DNA of 64,000 bases, from the NCBI RefSeq assembly GCF_003347635.1, contig NZ_QDFY01000009.1, forward strand, positions 62,001-126,000, in the 5' to 3' direction. The notes under the pieces are model-generated. The model was not told the DNA's origin, did not search any database, and saw only the letters and a program-made list of their open reading frames with translations. The stretch is from Sphingosinicella terrae (GTDB taxonomy: Bacteria; Pseudomonadota; Alphaproteobacteria; Sphingomonadales; Sphingomonadaceae). The translations under genes were made by a program, and so were the position numbers. Shown here piece after piece: positions 7,591-19,500 of the stretch. How positions within the stretch are numbered: the stretch's first letter is position 1; every line of letters starts with the position of its first letter.

Positions 7591-10500
7591 ATGAACAAGA
7601 ACGGGATCGTCGTCGGCGTCACGGGAACGGCATGGGCAAGGGGCGCCGACGGTTCTCTGCGCCAGCTCGCCGCCGGGGACCGGTTGAATGGCGACGAGAC
7701 CCTGATCCTTGCCGCAGGCGCCACCGTCACGATCAGCTATGGCTCCGACGCCGGATTGATCACGCATTCGGCCCCTGAAGGCAGCGGGTTCACCATCGTT
7801 CCGCCCGACCAGGGCGAAGCCTTCGTGGCGACGCCGGATCTGGTCAGGATGATCGAGGAGGATCTGCGCGGCGACGATGGCGGGGAAGACGTCGCCGAGG
7901 GCGACCGCGACGGTGGCGGCCCGGCGCGAGCCGGCGACGGCTACCGTTTCGTTCAGCTCGTCCGCGTGGACGAAGATCTCGAGACCGACGCCATCACGCC
8001 GCTCAACCTGGCGCGCGTCCAGGAAATCGTTCGGCCGATGACGATCGACTGGGAGGACGCGACCGAGGAGACGATCGAGTGGCGCTACAGTCGCGGACGC
8101 GAGGACGAGGGGCCGACCAACCAGGCTCCGGAAACCGCGCCCGACAGGCGGATCATCCAGGAAGACGAAGTCGCCGCCGGCAACGTGCTCGACAATGACG
8201 TCGATCCCGACAACGGCACCTTGGCTGTGGTCGGATTCCAGGTGGGCGGCCAAGCCTACTCGGCGGGCGAGACGGCGACGATCGAGGGCATCGGCGTCCT
8301 CCTGATCGGCGCCGACGGGAGCTACAGCTTCACGCCGGCTCCCGATTGGAACGGCATGGTGCCGACCATCACCTACACGGTGGATGACGGGCGGGGCGGA
8401 ACCGCCACCAGCCGGCTCGACATCGAAGTGGAACCGCGCCTCGATATCGAGTCCGACGATGTCACGACCCATTCCGGAAAACCGGTCACGACGGACGTGC
8501 TGGCGAACGACACGTTCGAGGATGAAGCTGCGCGAGTCACGAGCGTGACTCAAGGCGAGCACGGCACGGTCGTGGTGAATCCCGACGGCACGATCACCTA
8601 TACACCCCTTCCGGGTTATGTCGGGATCGACAGCTATACCTACACCGTCACCGCCGGCGGGGTGGAAGAGACGACGACGGTCACGGTCGATGTCGCCAAT
8701 GTGACGCCGACCGCGTCTCCCGAAACGGAAACGATTCCCGAAGACACGCCCTTGTCCGCAAACGTCCTGGACAATGATGGCGATGCCGATGCCGATCCGA
8801 TCACGGTGACCGGCTTCGAGATTGGCGGCCAGGTCTATTCGGCGGGCGAAACGGCCCGGATCCCCGGTGTCGGGACGCTGGTGATAGATCGGAGCGGGAA
8901 CTACGTCTTCACGCCCGACCGGGACTGGAACGGCAAGGTGCCGACAGTCACCTATACCGTGACCGACGGCAACGATGGCGGCATCGCCACCAGCACCCTG
9001 GACATCTCGGTGACGCCGGTGAACGACACCCCGGAGGCGTCGACGCTTCCGGAACGCGCGAATTTCGATGCCGACGCGATCGCGAACGTCGACCTTTCTT
9101 TCGCCTTCACCGACACGGACGGCGACATGCTGACCTATTCGGCGACGGGCCTGCCGCCGGGGCTGGCGCTCGATCCCTCGACCGGGATCGTCAGCGGCAC
9201 GATCGCCCCTTCGGCCAGCCACTCGGGCACGCCGGGTAATCCGGTCGGCACCTATACGGTATTGGTGACCGCCGCCGATCCTGGCGGCGCAACGACGACG
9301 CAGAGCTTCAGCTGGACGGTGTCGAACCCGGCGCCGGAAGCCGCCAACGATATCGGAACGACGGACGAGGACACGTCGCTGGTCGTGGCTGCGGCGGACG
9401 GTGTCCTGGGCAATGACGGCGACCCGGACGGGGATGCCCTCGTCGTCGCAGCGGTGAACGGAGCCGAAGGCGCTGTCGGTTCGGCGATCGCTGGCTCGAA
9501 CGGCGGTACGTTCACGCTCAATGCGGACGGGAGCTACGATTTCGATCCGGCCGGTGCCTTCGGCGATCTCGCGGTCGGGGAAACGCGGACGACCAGCGCC
9601 ACCTACACGATCAGCGACGGCGAGGGCGGCACGGACACGGCCATTCTCGAGGTGACGGTGACCGGCACCAATGACGGGCCGGTGGCGGTGGGAACGCTGC
9701 CCGGCCAGGCCAATGCGGATGCCGATGCGATCGCCGAAGTCGACGTCAGCGCCGCCTTTGCGGACCTGGATGCGAGCGACGCGCTGACCTATTCGGCGAT
9801 CGGTCTTCCGCCCGGATTGACGTTGAACCCGGCGACCGGGATCATCAGCGGCACGATCGATCCGTCTGCGAGCCAGACGGGCACTCCGGGCGATCCCGCC
9901 GGCACCTATGCGATAGTGGTGACCGCCGCCGATCCGCACGGCGCATCGGTGACGCAGAGCTTCACCTGGACGGTGACGAATCCCGGCCCGGTAGCGAGCG
10001 ACGATGCCGGCACGACTGGCGAGGACCTGCCGCTGGCCGTGGCGGCGCCGGACGGCGTCCTCGGCAATGACGACGACCCGGACGGCGATCCTCTGGTCGT
10101 CGAGGCGGTGAACGGCCTCGCGGCGAATGTCGGCGCGGATGTGACCGGCACCAATGGCGGCCGGTTCACCCTGAACAGCGACGGGAGCTACGACTTCGAT
10201 CCGAACGGTCAGTTCGGCGATCTGGCGGTCGGTGAGACGCGGACGACGAGCATCACCTACACGGTCAGCGACGCCGAGGGCGGCACGGACACGGCCACTC
10301 TCGAAGTGACGGTGACGGGCACCAATGACGGGCCGGTGGCGGTGGGAACGCTGCCCGGCCAGGCCAATGCGGATTCCGACGCGGTCGCCGAGGTCGACGT
10401 CAGCGCCGCCTTTGCGGACCTGGATGCGAGCGACGCGCTGACCTATTCGGCCGCGGGCCTTCCGGCCGGCCTCACGCTGAATCCGATCACCGGGATCATC

Positions 10501-13500
10501 AGCGGGACGATCGATCCCTCGGCGAGCCAGTCGGGCACGCCGGGAAATCCGGCCGGGGTCTATGCCGTGGTGGTGACCGCCGACGACGGCAATGGCGGCA
10601 CGGTGACGCAGACCTTCACCTGGACCGTCACCAACCCCGCTCCGGGCGCAACCGACGATGTCAACACGGTGGACGAGGACACGCCTCTCACCGTCGGCGC
10701 GGCGGATGGCGTGCTCGGCAATGACGCCGACCCGGATGGGGACGCGCTGGTCGTGGAGGCAGTGAACGGCGTCGAGGCCGGCGTCGGCACTTCGATGGTC
10801 GGCACGAATGGCGGCCGGTTCATCCTGAACAGCGACGGCAGCTACGATTTCGACCCGAATGGCCAATTCGACGATCTGGCGGCCGGCGAAACGCGAACGA
10901 CGAGCATCACCTACACGGTGAGCGACGGCGAGGGGGGCACGGACACGGCCACGCTCGAAGTCACGGTGACCGGCACGAACGATGCGCCCGATGCGGTGGA
11001 CGACGCCAACACGACCGACGAGGGCACCCCGCTGACGGTGACCGCAGCGGACGGCGTGCTGGACAATGACAGCGATCCGGAAGGCGATCCGCTGGTCGTG
11101 GAGGCGGTGAACGGCGCGACGGCCAATGTCGGCGCTGCGGTGACCGGCGCGAATGGCGGGGCCTTCACGCTGAATGCGGACGGCAGCTACGCCTTCGATC
11201 CCGACGGCGCATTCGACGATCTCGCCGTCGGCGAGACGCGGACGACGAGCATCACCTACACGATCAGCGACGGCGAGGGCGGCACGGACACGGCGACGCT
11301 CGAAGTGACGGTGACCGGCACCAATGACGGCCCGGTGGCGGTGGGGACGCTGCCCGGCCAGTCCAGCGAGGATGCCGACTCCGTTGCCGAAGTCGATGTC
11401 AGCGACGCCTTTGCGGACATGGATGCGAGCGACGCGCTGACCTATTCGGCGACCGGCCTCCCGACAGGCCTGACGCTGGACCCGGCGACCGGGATCATCA
11501 GCGGGACGATCGATCATTCGGCGAGCCAGGCGAGCACGCCCGGCAACCCGGCCGGCCTCTACACGGTTGTCGTGACGGCCACCGATCCCCATGGCGCGAC
11601 GGTGAGCCAGAGCTTCGACTGGACCGTCGCCAATCCGGCGCCGGAGGCGGCGGCGGACCAGGGCAGCGTCACCGAAGACGGGCCGGCGCTCGTCGTGTCG
11701 GCGGCCGACGGGGTGATCGAGAGCGGAGTCGCCGCGGGGGGTGCCGATATCGACCCCGACGGCGATGCCTTGTCGGTCACGCATGTGGTGGCCGGCACGG
11801 CCGCCGAACTCGACGACTTTCCCGGCATCCCGAATGCCGGAACGCAGATCGTCGGCGCGTTCGGCACGCTGACCCTCAATGCCGACGGCAGCTATAGCTA
11901 CGAGCTCGACAATTCGAACCCGACGGTGAACGCGCTGGACGGCGCGAGCCCGCCGCTGTCGGACGTTTTCAGCTATGCGATTTCCGACGGTGAGGGCGGC
12001 AGATCGTTCACGACGCTGACGATCACGATCAACGGAAATGACGACGGCGTTCCCTCGATCGTGGCGGCCGACGGCAATGGCATCGAACCAGGTCAGGTGA
12101 CGGTCTACGAGGCGGGGCTCACCAGCGACGGACCTGCCGGCCAGAACGAGACAGCCACCGGCACCCTCACCATTACGGCGGCCAACGGGCTCGCCGCCAT
12201 CACCATCGGAGCCACGACCGTCACGCTCGCGCAGCTCGAGGCGATCGCCTCCGGCACGCCGATCGAGATCGACACGGCACAAGGCAGGCTGACGCTGACC
12301 GGATTTACGTCGTCGGGCGAGACAGGCGGCGTCTCCACGGGCGGCACGCTGAGCTACACCTATACTCTCGAAGAGAGCGTCTCCAATCCCGACGCGGCAT
12401 CGGCGAACAGTGTCGAGGAGATCCTGCTGGCCGTCGAGGACGCTGCAGGGGCAGTCAGGCAGTCCAGCCTGAACGTCAATATCATCGACGACGTGCCGTC
12501 GATCGGCACGCCGGATGCGGCCACGGTCGACGAGGCGAGTCTTCCGGCCGGCACCGACCCCGATCCGGGCGCGCTGACGCGAACGGGCTCGCTCGACCTG
12601 CGGACCGGCGCCGACGACGGCTCCCTCACGACGGTCTTCGATCCCGCCCAGTCGGCCCCGGCCGGCCTGACCTCCAACGGCGTACAGATCGTCTACGTCG
12701 TGAGCGCGGACGGCCATACCCTCACGGCGACCGCGGGACCCGGCGGCGCCGTCATCTTCATCGTGTCGCTGACCGATCCGGGGTCGCCGACCACGGGCTA
12801 CAGTTTCGAGCTATCCGGTCCCCTCGACCATGAGGGAACAGATATCGACCTGTCGTTCGGCTTCACCGTGACCGACGCGGACGGCGATGCCGCCTCCGGG
12901 AGCTTCCAGGTGGCCGTGGCCGATGACGCGCCGGTGGCCGTGGACCAACCCGGACTGTCGCTGGACGAAGGCGGGGCAGTCCTCGGATCCGGGAGCGGCG
13001 GCGCGAATCTCCTCGGGAACGACCAGGCCGGCGCGGACGGATCCGCCAAGGTGGTTTCGATCACCTATACCGACGAGTCCGGCAACAGCGCGACCGCGGC
13101 AGTGCTCCCTGGCGGCGTGACCGTGGACACGCGCTATGGTTCCCTCACCGTCAATCCGGACGGCACCTGGAGCTACGTCAGCGACGCGGCGGAGGACAAT
13201 AGGTCGGGCGTGTCGGACAGCTTCGGCTATACCATCGAAGACAATGACGGTTCGACCGCGTCCGCGATCCAGCCGCTGACGGTGGACGATACGAACCCCG
13301 TCGCGGCGCCGGTGGGCCTCGCCATCGACGAGCAGGACATCCCCGGGGCGGGGAGCGCGGGCTCGCCGGCCAATATGGTGACAGAGGATCTGGCGATCGC
13401 GAAGGGGGCCGACGCGATCAGCGACGTGGTTTTCGAAGTCTCGACCGTGAATGGACTGGAGGCGCTGAACCTGACGTCGGGCGCTACTGCTCTTGCCTTC

Positions 13501-16500
13501 GCGCTGAGCGCCGACGGCCACGTGCTCACGGCCACGGCCGGTCCGGGCGGACCGGTTGTGTTCACGCTGACGCTGAATAACCCGACCGATGCATCCGGTA
13601 CCAGCCAAAGCGTGACCATGATCTTGACCGGAAAGCTGGACCATGGGCTCGCGGACGGCGAGAACGGCCTGTCGATTTCGGTCGACTACCGGGTCGACGA
13701 CAGCGACTCCAGCGTTGCCGGGAGGCTGAACCTGACGGTCGTCGACGACGTGCCCACGGCGCAGGCCGATGCCGATGCCGGCGTCGTCGAAGGCGGGCAG
13801 ACCGTGACGGGCACATTGCTGCTCGGCAACGATGTTCAAGGCGCCGACGGCGCCCTCGTCCACCAGATCCAGTACACCAACGAGGCCGGCGACCTGGTCA
13901 CCGTCACGGTTGCCCCCGGGTCGGACGGCAGCACCTTCGATACCCTTCACGGCAGCCTGACCGTGCGCCAGGACGGCAGCTGGAGCTACACGAGCGATCC
14001 CGCCGCCACGTCCGGGCCTTCGGTGGACCACCCGCAGCCCGGCAACGATCTCTCCGTCGACGACGTCTTCTCCTACACGCTCATCGACGGGGACGGCGAC
14101 GTCAGCGCTTGGGCCAGCCAGACCGTCGCCGTGGCGGACACGGCGCCGTCGATCGGCGATCCGACCACGAACGTGGTGAACGAATCCAATCTGTCGAACG
14201 GCAGCGATCCCGATCCGGTGGCGCTGACGCAGACCGGATCGCTCGCCGTCACCCAGGGTGCCGACGGAACCGATGTGACCTTCGCCACGACGCAGGCCAA
14301 TCTGGAAGACCAGAACCTCACGTCCGGCGGCACCGAGCTCGTCTATACGGTCAGCGGCGACGGCCACACGCTGACAGCGACGGCCGGCGCAGGCGGAGCG
14401 GTCGTCTTCGTCGCGACGATCGTCGATCCCACGGCAGCAAGCGCCAGCTACAGCTTTACCCTCTACCGTCCGCTGGACCACACGAGCGGGGACGCGATCG
14501 AGCTGCCCCTCCAGTTCGGCGTGACCGACGCTGACGGCGACAGCGACAGCTCGAACTTCATCATCATCACCGTCACCGACGACCAGCCCGCGACCGAGCG
14601 GACCTTCACCCTCGACGAAGACGAGAGCGGGATCACCTTCAACACGAGCGCCGATGCCTCTGATGAAAATCTGGAGGTGACGGATCCATCCAACGGCTCG
14701 TTGACGGTCGGTGCCGACGGCAGCATCACCTACAGGCCCGATCCCGATTTCAGCGGGACGGACAGCTTCACCTACACGACGACGGCCGATGACGGCAGCA
14801 CTGTCACGACGACAGTGACCATGATTGTCAACCCGATTTCGGACGCCCCGCAGTTGCCCGGCCCCGCGACGGTGCAGACGAACGAGGACAGTGCCGTCGC
14901 GCTCGGGCTGAGCGCGCCGATCGTGAGCGATGCCACGGACCAGAACGGTTCAGCGGCGGGGGACAATCCGGAGCTTCTGGGCGCCATCACGCTCAGCGGC
15001 ATTCCTGCCGGCGCCGCCTTGCTCGACGGCTCGGGCAATGTCCTGTGGGTATCGGACGGCGGCGAGATCACGATCCAGTTGTCGGACGGTCCGCATGTCG
15101 CCGGCATCGGTGCGGACCTGTCGCTGTCGACGGCGACCTACGAGGCCATGCAGGTCCTGCCGCCGAACGAGGACCACGCCAACTTCACCGTCGGCGTGAG
15201 CGTGACCAGCTATGAAGTGGAGGCAGACGGAACGCCGATCGACGGCGTGCCCGGCGCGACGTCTTCGACGAGCGTCACCGTCAACGTGCAGGCCGTCACC
15301 GACCCCGTCGAGATTGCGCTCGTCGACGGAGGCGATGGCGACGGCCTGGCGAGCGATCACACGATCGTGGAGGATTCGAGCTTCGATCTCGCGCAGCTGA
15401 TTTCGGTTGGCTTCCCCAGCGCCGGCGACGGCAATGCGACCTCCGACCTGGACGGCTCCGAGATTCGCTGGATCGAGATCTCCGGCTTGCCGATCGGCAC
15501 GACCGTCAATGGCGAGACGGTGACCGCGTCGAACCCCGTGGCCCTCGTTCCGGCACCCGGCCTGAGCACTTCCGCCGGCGGTCTGCCGCCGATGACGATC
15601 GTGCCGCCGGCCGATTTCAGCGGCGACGTGACGGTCACCATCACGCTCAAGGGCCGCGACGCGGACGACGACGGAATTGGGTCCGGTCCGACCGACGGGG
15701 CGGAGGTGCAGGATTCGGTGACTTTGGACTTGCATGTCACGCCGCGCGGCGGCGACGTGACCGCGTCCGACGTCTCGACCACGGAGGACAATGCCGTGGC
15801 CTTCCTCTCCGGGGTCCGCACGACGGACACCGGCGGGGGCGGCACCGAGGTCATCACCGAAGTGCAATTCGAGGTTCCTGCAGGGTGGCTGCTGACCGAT
15901 ACCGGCGATGGCGTCGGTTACGGCGTCGACGAGAGCGGCGGGACCTACACCATCACCTTCGGTGCGGGCCTCACGCAAGAGCAGCGCGAGGCGGTGCTGG
16001 ACGGCTTCCTGATCAGGCCGCCGAGCCATAGCAGCGCGGATGTCACGATCGACGTTGCCGTTACCAGTGCCGACACGGTCAGCATCAACGGCGGCGACGT
16101 CACCCAGGCGACCAGGGTCGATCTCTCGATCGATGTCGCCGTGTCTGCGGCCGCCGAAACGGTAGGCAGCGATACGGACGGCGACGGGACTTCGGACGCC
16201 GGAATGCCGGGGAGCCACGCCTACGGCACGGCGGGTCAAGAGGATGCCTGGTTCACGCTCGGCACCGACGGCGGTTTCGATCTCGGCAGCGGCTGGAGCG
16301 ACCAGGACACCGACGAAGCCGTCTATGCGCGTCTCACGCCGGAGCTGATCTCCGGCGACGGCGGCGCCGGCAATGCGATCGGCTCACAGTTCCGCTATTC
16401 GACCAATGGCGACACGAGTGAAGGGGGCGGCGCTTGGGTCGTCGTCACCTATTCCGGCACACCCGTGGACATTCCCGTCGAGTATCTGAGCACGTTGCAG

Positions 16501-19500
16501 TTCAAGGCACCGGAAAACCTGTCCGGATCCTTCAGCATCGGCGTTCAGACCCTTACCGTCGATAACGATCCCGACGGGGGCACCGCCGAGGCGGTCTCCG
16601 GCTCGGCGCAGCTGACGAACCTGATCATCCAGCCGGTCGCCGACGAGGTCACGATGGCGCTGAATGCTCGCGCGACCGGGATCGAGGACGAAGGCATTCC
16701 GCTGGAAATCAGGCCGACCAGTTCGGACCCGTCCGAGACCTTCACCGTGACGATCTCCGGAATCCCGGTGGGAGCCGAGCTCTATTATGACGGCATTCTC
16801 CTGACGCAGACCGACGGCAGCGTCACCATCGAAGACTTCGATTCCGCCAGGGCGCTGACGATCCAGCCGCCGCCCGACAGCAACGACGATTTCGCCCTCG
16901 GCGTCTCGGCCTATTCGGTCGACGGAACCGACGCGTCGAGCTCGCAGGATCTCAGCGTCAACGTGTCTATGCGGGGCGTCGCGGATGCCGCCGACGTCGA
17001 GGCCGTCGCGACGGTCTACGACGAATCCGCGCTCGACAGCGGCGCCGACCAGGTGATGCTCAGCGAGCTGGTGAACGTGGCCCTGGGCGACTCGGACGGC
17101 TCGGAGGTCCTGACGCTGCGCATCACCGGGCTGCCCGAAGGCTTCTCCCTCAGTCAGGGCACGATGCTGGTGGGCGGCACCGGTGCGGAGCGCGTCTGGA
17201 TCCTCACCCAGCAGCAGTTCGCGACCGCTACCGTCTCGACGCCGGCGAATTTCAGCGGCACCCAAAGCTTCACGGTCACGCCGGTGACCACCGAAAATGA
17301 CGGCGACTCGCTCACCGGAAGCCCCTCCACGGTCCAGATCGAGGTGACCCCCTCGGCCGAAGCCGCGGTCACGACCAGCGCTGTCCTGGTGGAGGACGAG
17401 GTGACGCCGCTTGGCCTCGGCATCGTCCATCAGAACGGCGACACCGACGAGACCCTGACCAAGCTGTGGATCGCGGTAGACGATGCCGAGACCGTCAACT
17501 TCACGCTCTACCTCGGGGCCGTTCCACTGGCGGATGTCGCCCCGGTCGAGACCATCGATGGGCAGGATTATTACCTGCTGACCGGCGATCAGATAGCCCA
17601 GCTCGCAGCCAAGGGCGCTGACAATCTCGACGGAGCTCTCGGATCGTTCGACTTCAAGTACGAGATCACGGACGAGCGCTACGGTTCGACTCCGTCCGGC
17701 GCGGCTGCCACGAGAGTGCAGGACGGCATCTTCGAGCTTACGGCGAGTCCGGCGACGGATCCGATCGACGTGTCGATCACGGCGATCAGCGGCACCGACG
17801 GAGTCACGGCCGCGTCGGACGAGCGTGCCGATGACGATGCGACGCCCGACACGGCCGTCCTGAGCGCCGGAGACCGGGTGACCGTCACCCTGAACATCGC
17901 CGGAGCGGCCGATCCCGACGTGCCCGGCGCCACGCCGGACACGGACGGCAGCGAAAAGATCATCCGCGTCGTCATCGAAGGCGTGCCCGACGGCGTGTCG
18001 GTGCAGGGCGGCGCCTATAGCGGTGCAGGTACCTGGCTGCTGATCTTCGAAGACGCGGCCGCCCTGCCGATCAATTCCGCGGGCGGCATCGACCTTCCGG
18101 TCGTGTTCGACGTCAGCGGCTTTGCCGGGAGCCTCGACGACGTCCCGATAACGATCGAGGTGCAAAGCCAGGATCGCGGCGATGCCGGGGCGGAAACGAC
18201 GGTCCGCTCCGACCGCGTCACTTGGCACCTCACCACCAATTTTGCCCCAGGCGACGCCGCGCTACCGGCGCAGATCGACCAATGGGAGTATAACGGCGCG
18301 CACGCCGCCGAAGACGCGACCTTCTCCCTCTCGCAGGTCGTCGACGCCCAGGTCACGATCAGGGACGACAGCGTCCCCAACATCTTCACCGTCTCCCTGG
18401 CGGATCTGCCGCCGGGCACGATCATCGAGGGCATGACCAGAACGACGGTGGGCGGAGCGGACGTCTGGACCGCGTCGATCACGGTGGATCCGGGCGACGA
18501 TGGCGATGCGGCGCTGGCCGCCTTGCTCGACGCTATCCGGATCACGGCTCCGGAAGACAGCAACGAGAACAACGCGCCCGGTTCGTTCCAGCTCGACGCG
18601 CGGCTGACCGTGTCGGTGCCGACCGGCCGCAGCGAGGTCGCCGACCTCGATGATATGACGGTGCCGGTCGATCCGGTCACCGATGCGGCGGTAATCTCGA
18701 TCTCCGCCGCCCCGATCGACGAAGGCGTGGAATCGATTCCGGTGACCGTCACCGTTGCCAACGATGCCGACGGCGCTTTCGGCGCGATCGTGGACGGGAA
18801 GCTCTACATCCGGGTGGACGCGGCCGGCAGCACCAACGGTCTCGAGAATGGCACTCTGGCCTATCAGGGCTCCGCGCTGGCCACCGAAACCGTCGACGGC
18901 GAGCAATATTACGTGGTCGAGGGCGTTACGCCCGGCACTACAATCGAGCTGGTCTACACGCCGGACAACAGCACGGCCGGCCAGGTGTCGTTCAGTGCGC
19001 AGGTCAGGACCCAGGAGAGCAATTCCGGCCAGATCGTGACCGGCACCGGTTCCGGAACCGGGCAGGTCGTCATCATCAACAACGGCGTCGAGGTGACCAG
19101 CTCGCCGTCGACGGGAACGGAGTCGAGTCAGATTCCGATCACGAACCTGGTCGTCGGCCTGATCGACGATGACGGATCCGAGGCCATCAAGTCGGTTCTG
19201 CTCTCCAACCTGCCGAACGGATTCCTCGTCTATGTGGGGAGTTCGGCGGAGACGGCCGCGCTGGCGAGCAATGCCGGCGGCGACAATACCTGGGTCATAT
19301 CCAATCCGGACGGTTCGCTGCCGGCCTATATCGCTATCGTTCCGCCCCAGCATTGGAGCGGAACGCTCGACGACCTTGTCGTGAACGTCGAGAGCGGCGA
19401 GAGCGTGTTCAGCGAAGGCCTGATACAGAGCTTCGAGCTCGGCGACGTGACGATCGAGGCGGTGGCGAACGGCATCGACCTGACGGCGACGAACACGTTC

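Noticed and set aside
9655-11640. CRISPR-like repeat array
   Set aside because: The repeat unit is hundreds of bases long, in frame, and encodes adhesin domains; there are no short spacers.
7108-12717. 1869-codon open frame antisense to the adhesin gene, and others of 556-614 codons at 12811-19959
   Set aside because: They lie entirely opposite the repeat-rich adhesin or HlyD coding sequence and arise from GC-rich codon bias. Their translations are Arg/Asp/Gly-rich with no domains or plausible starts.
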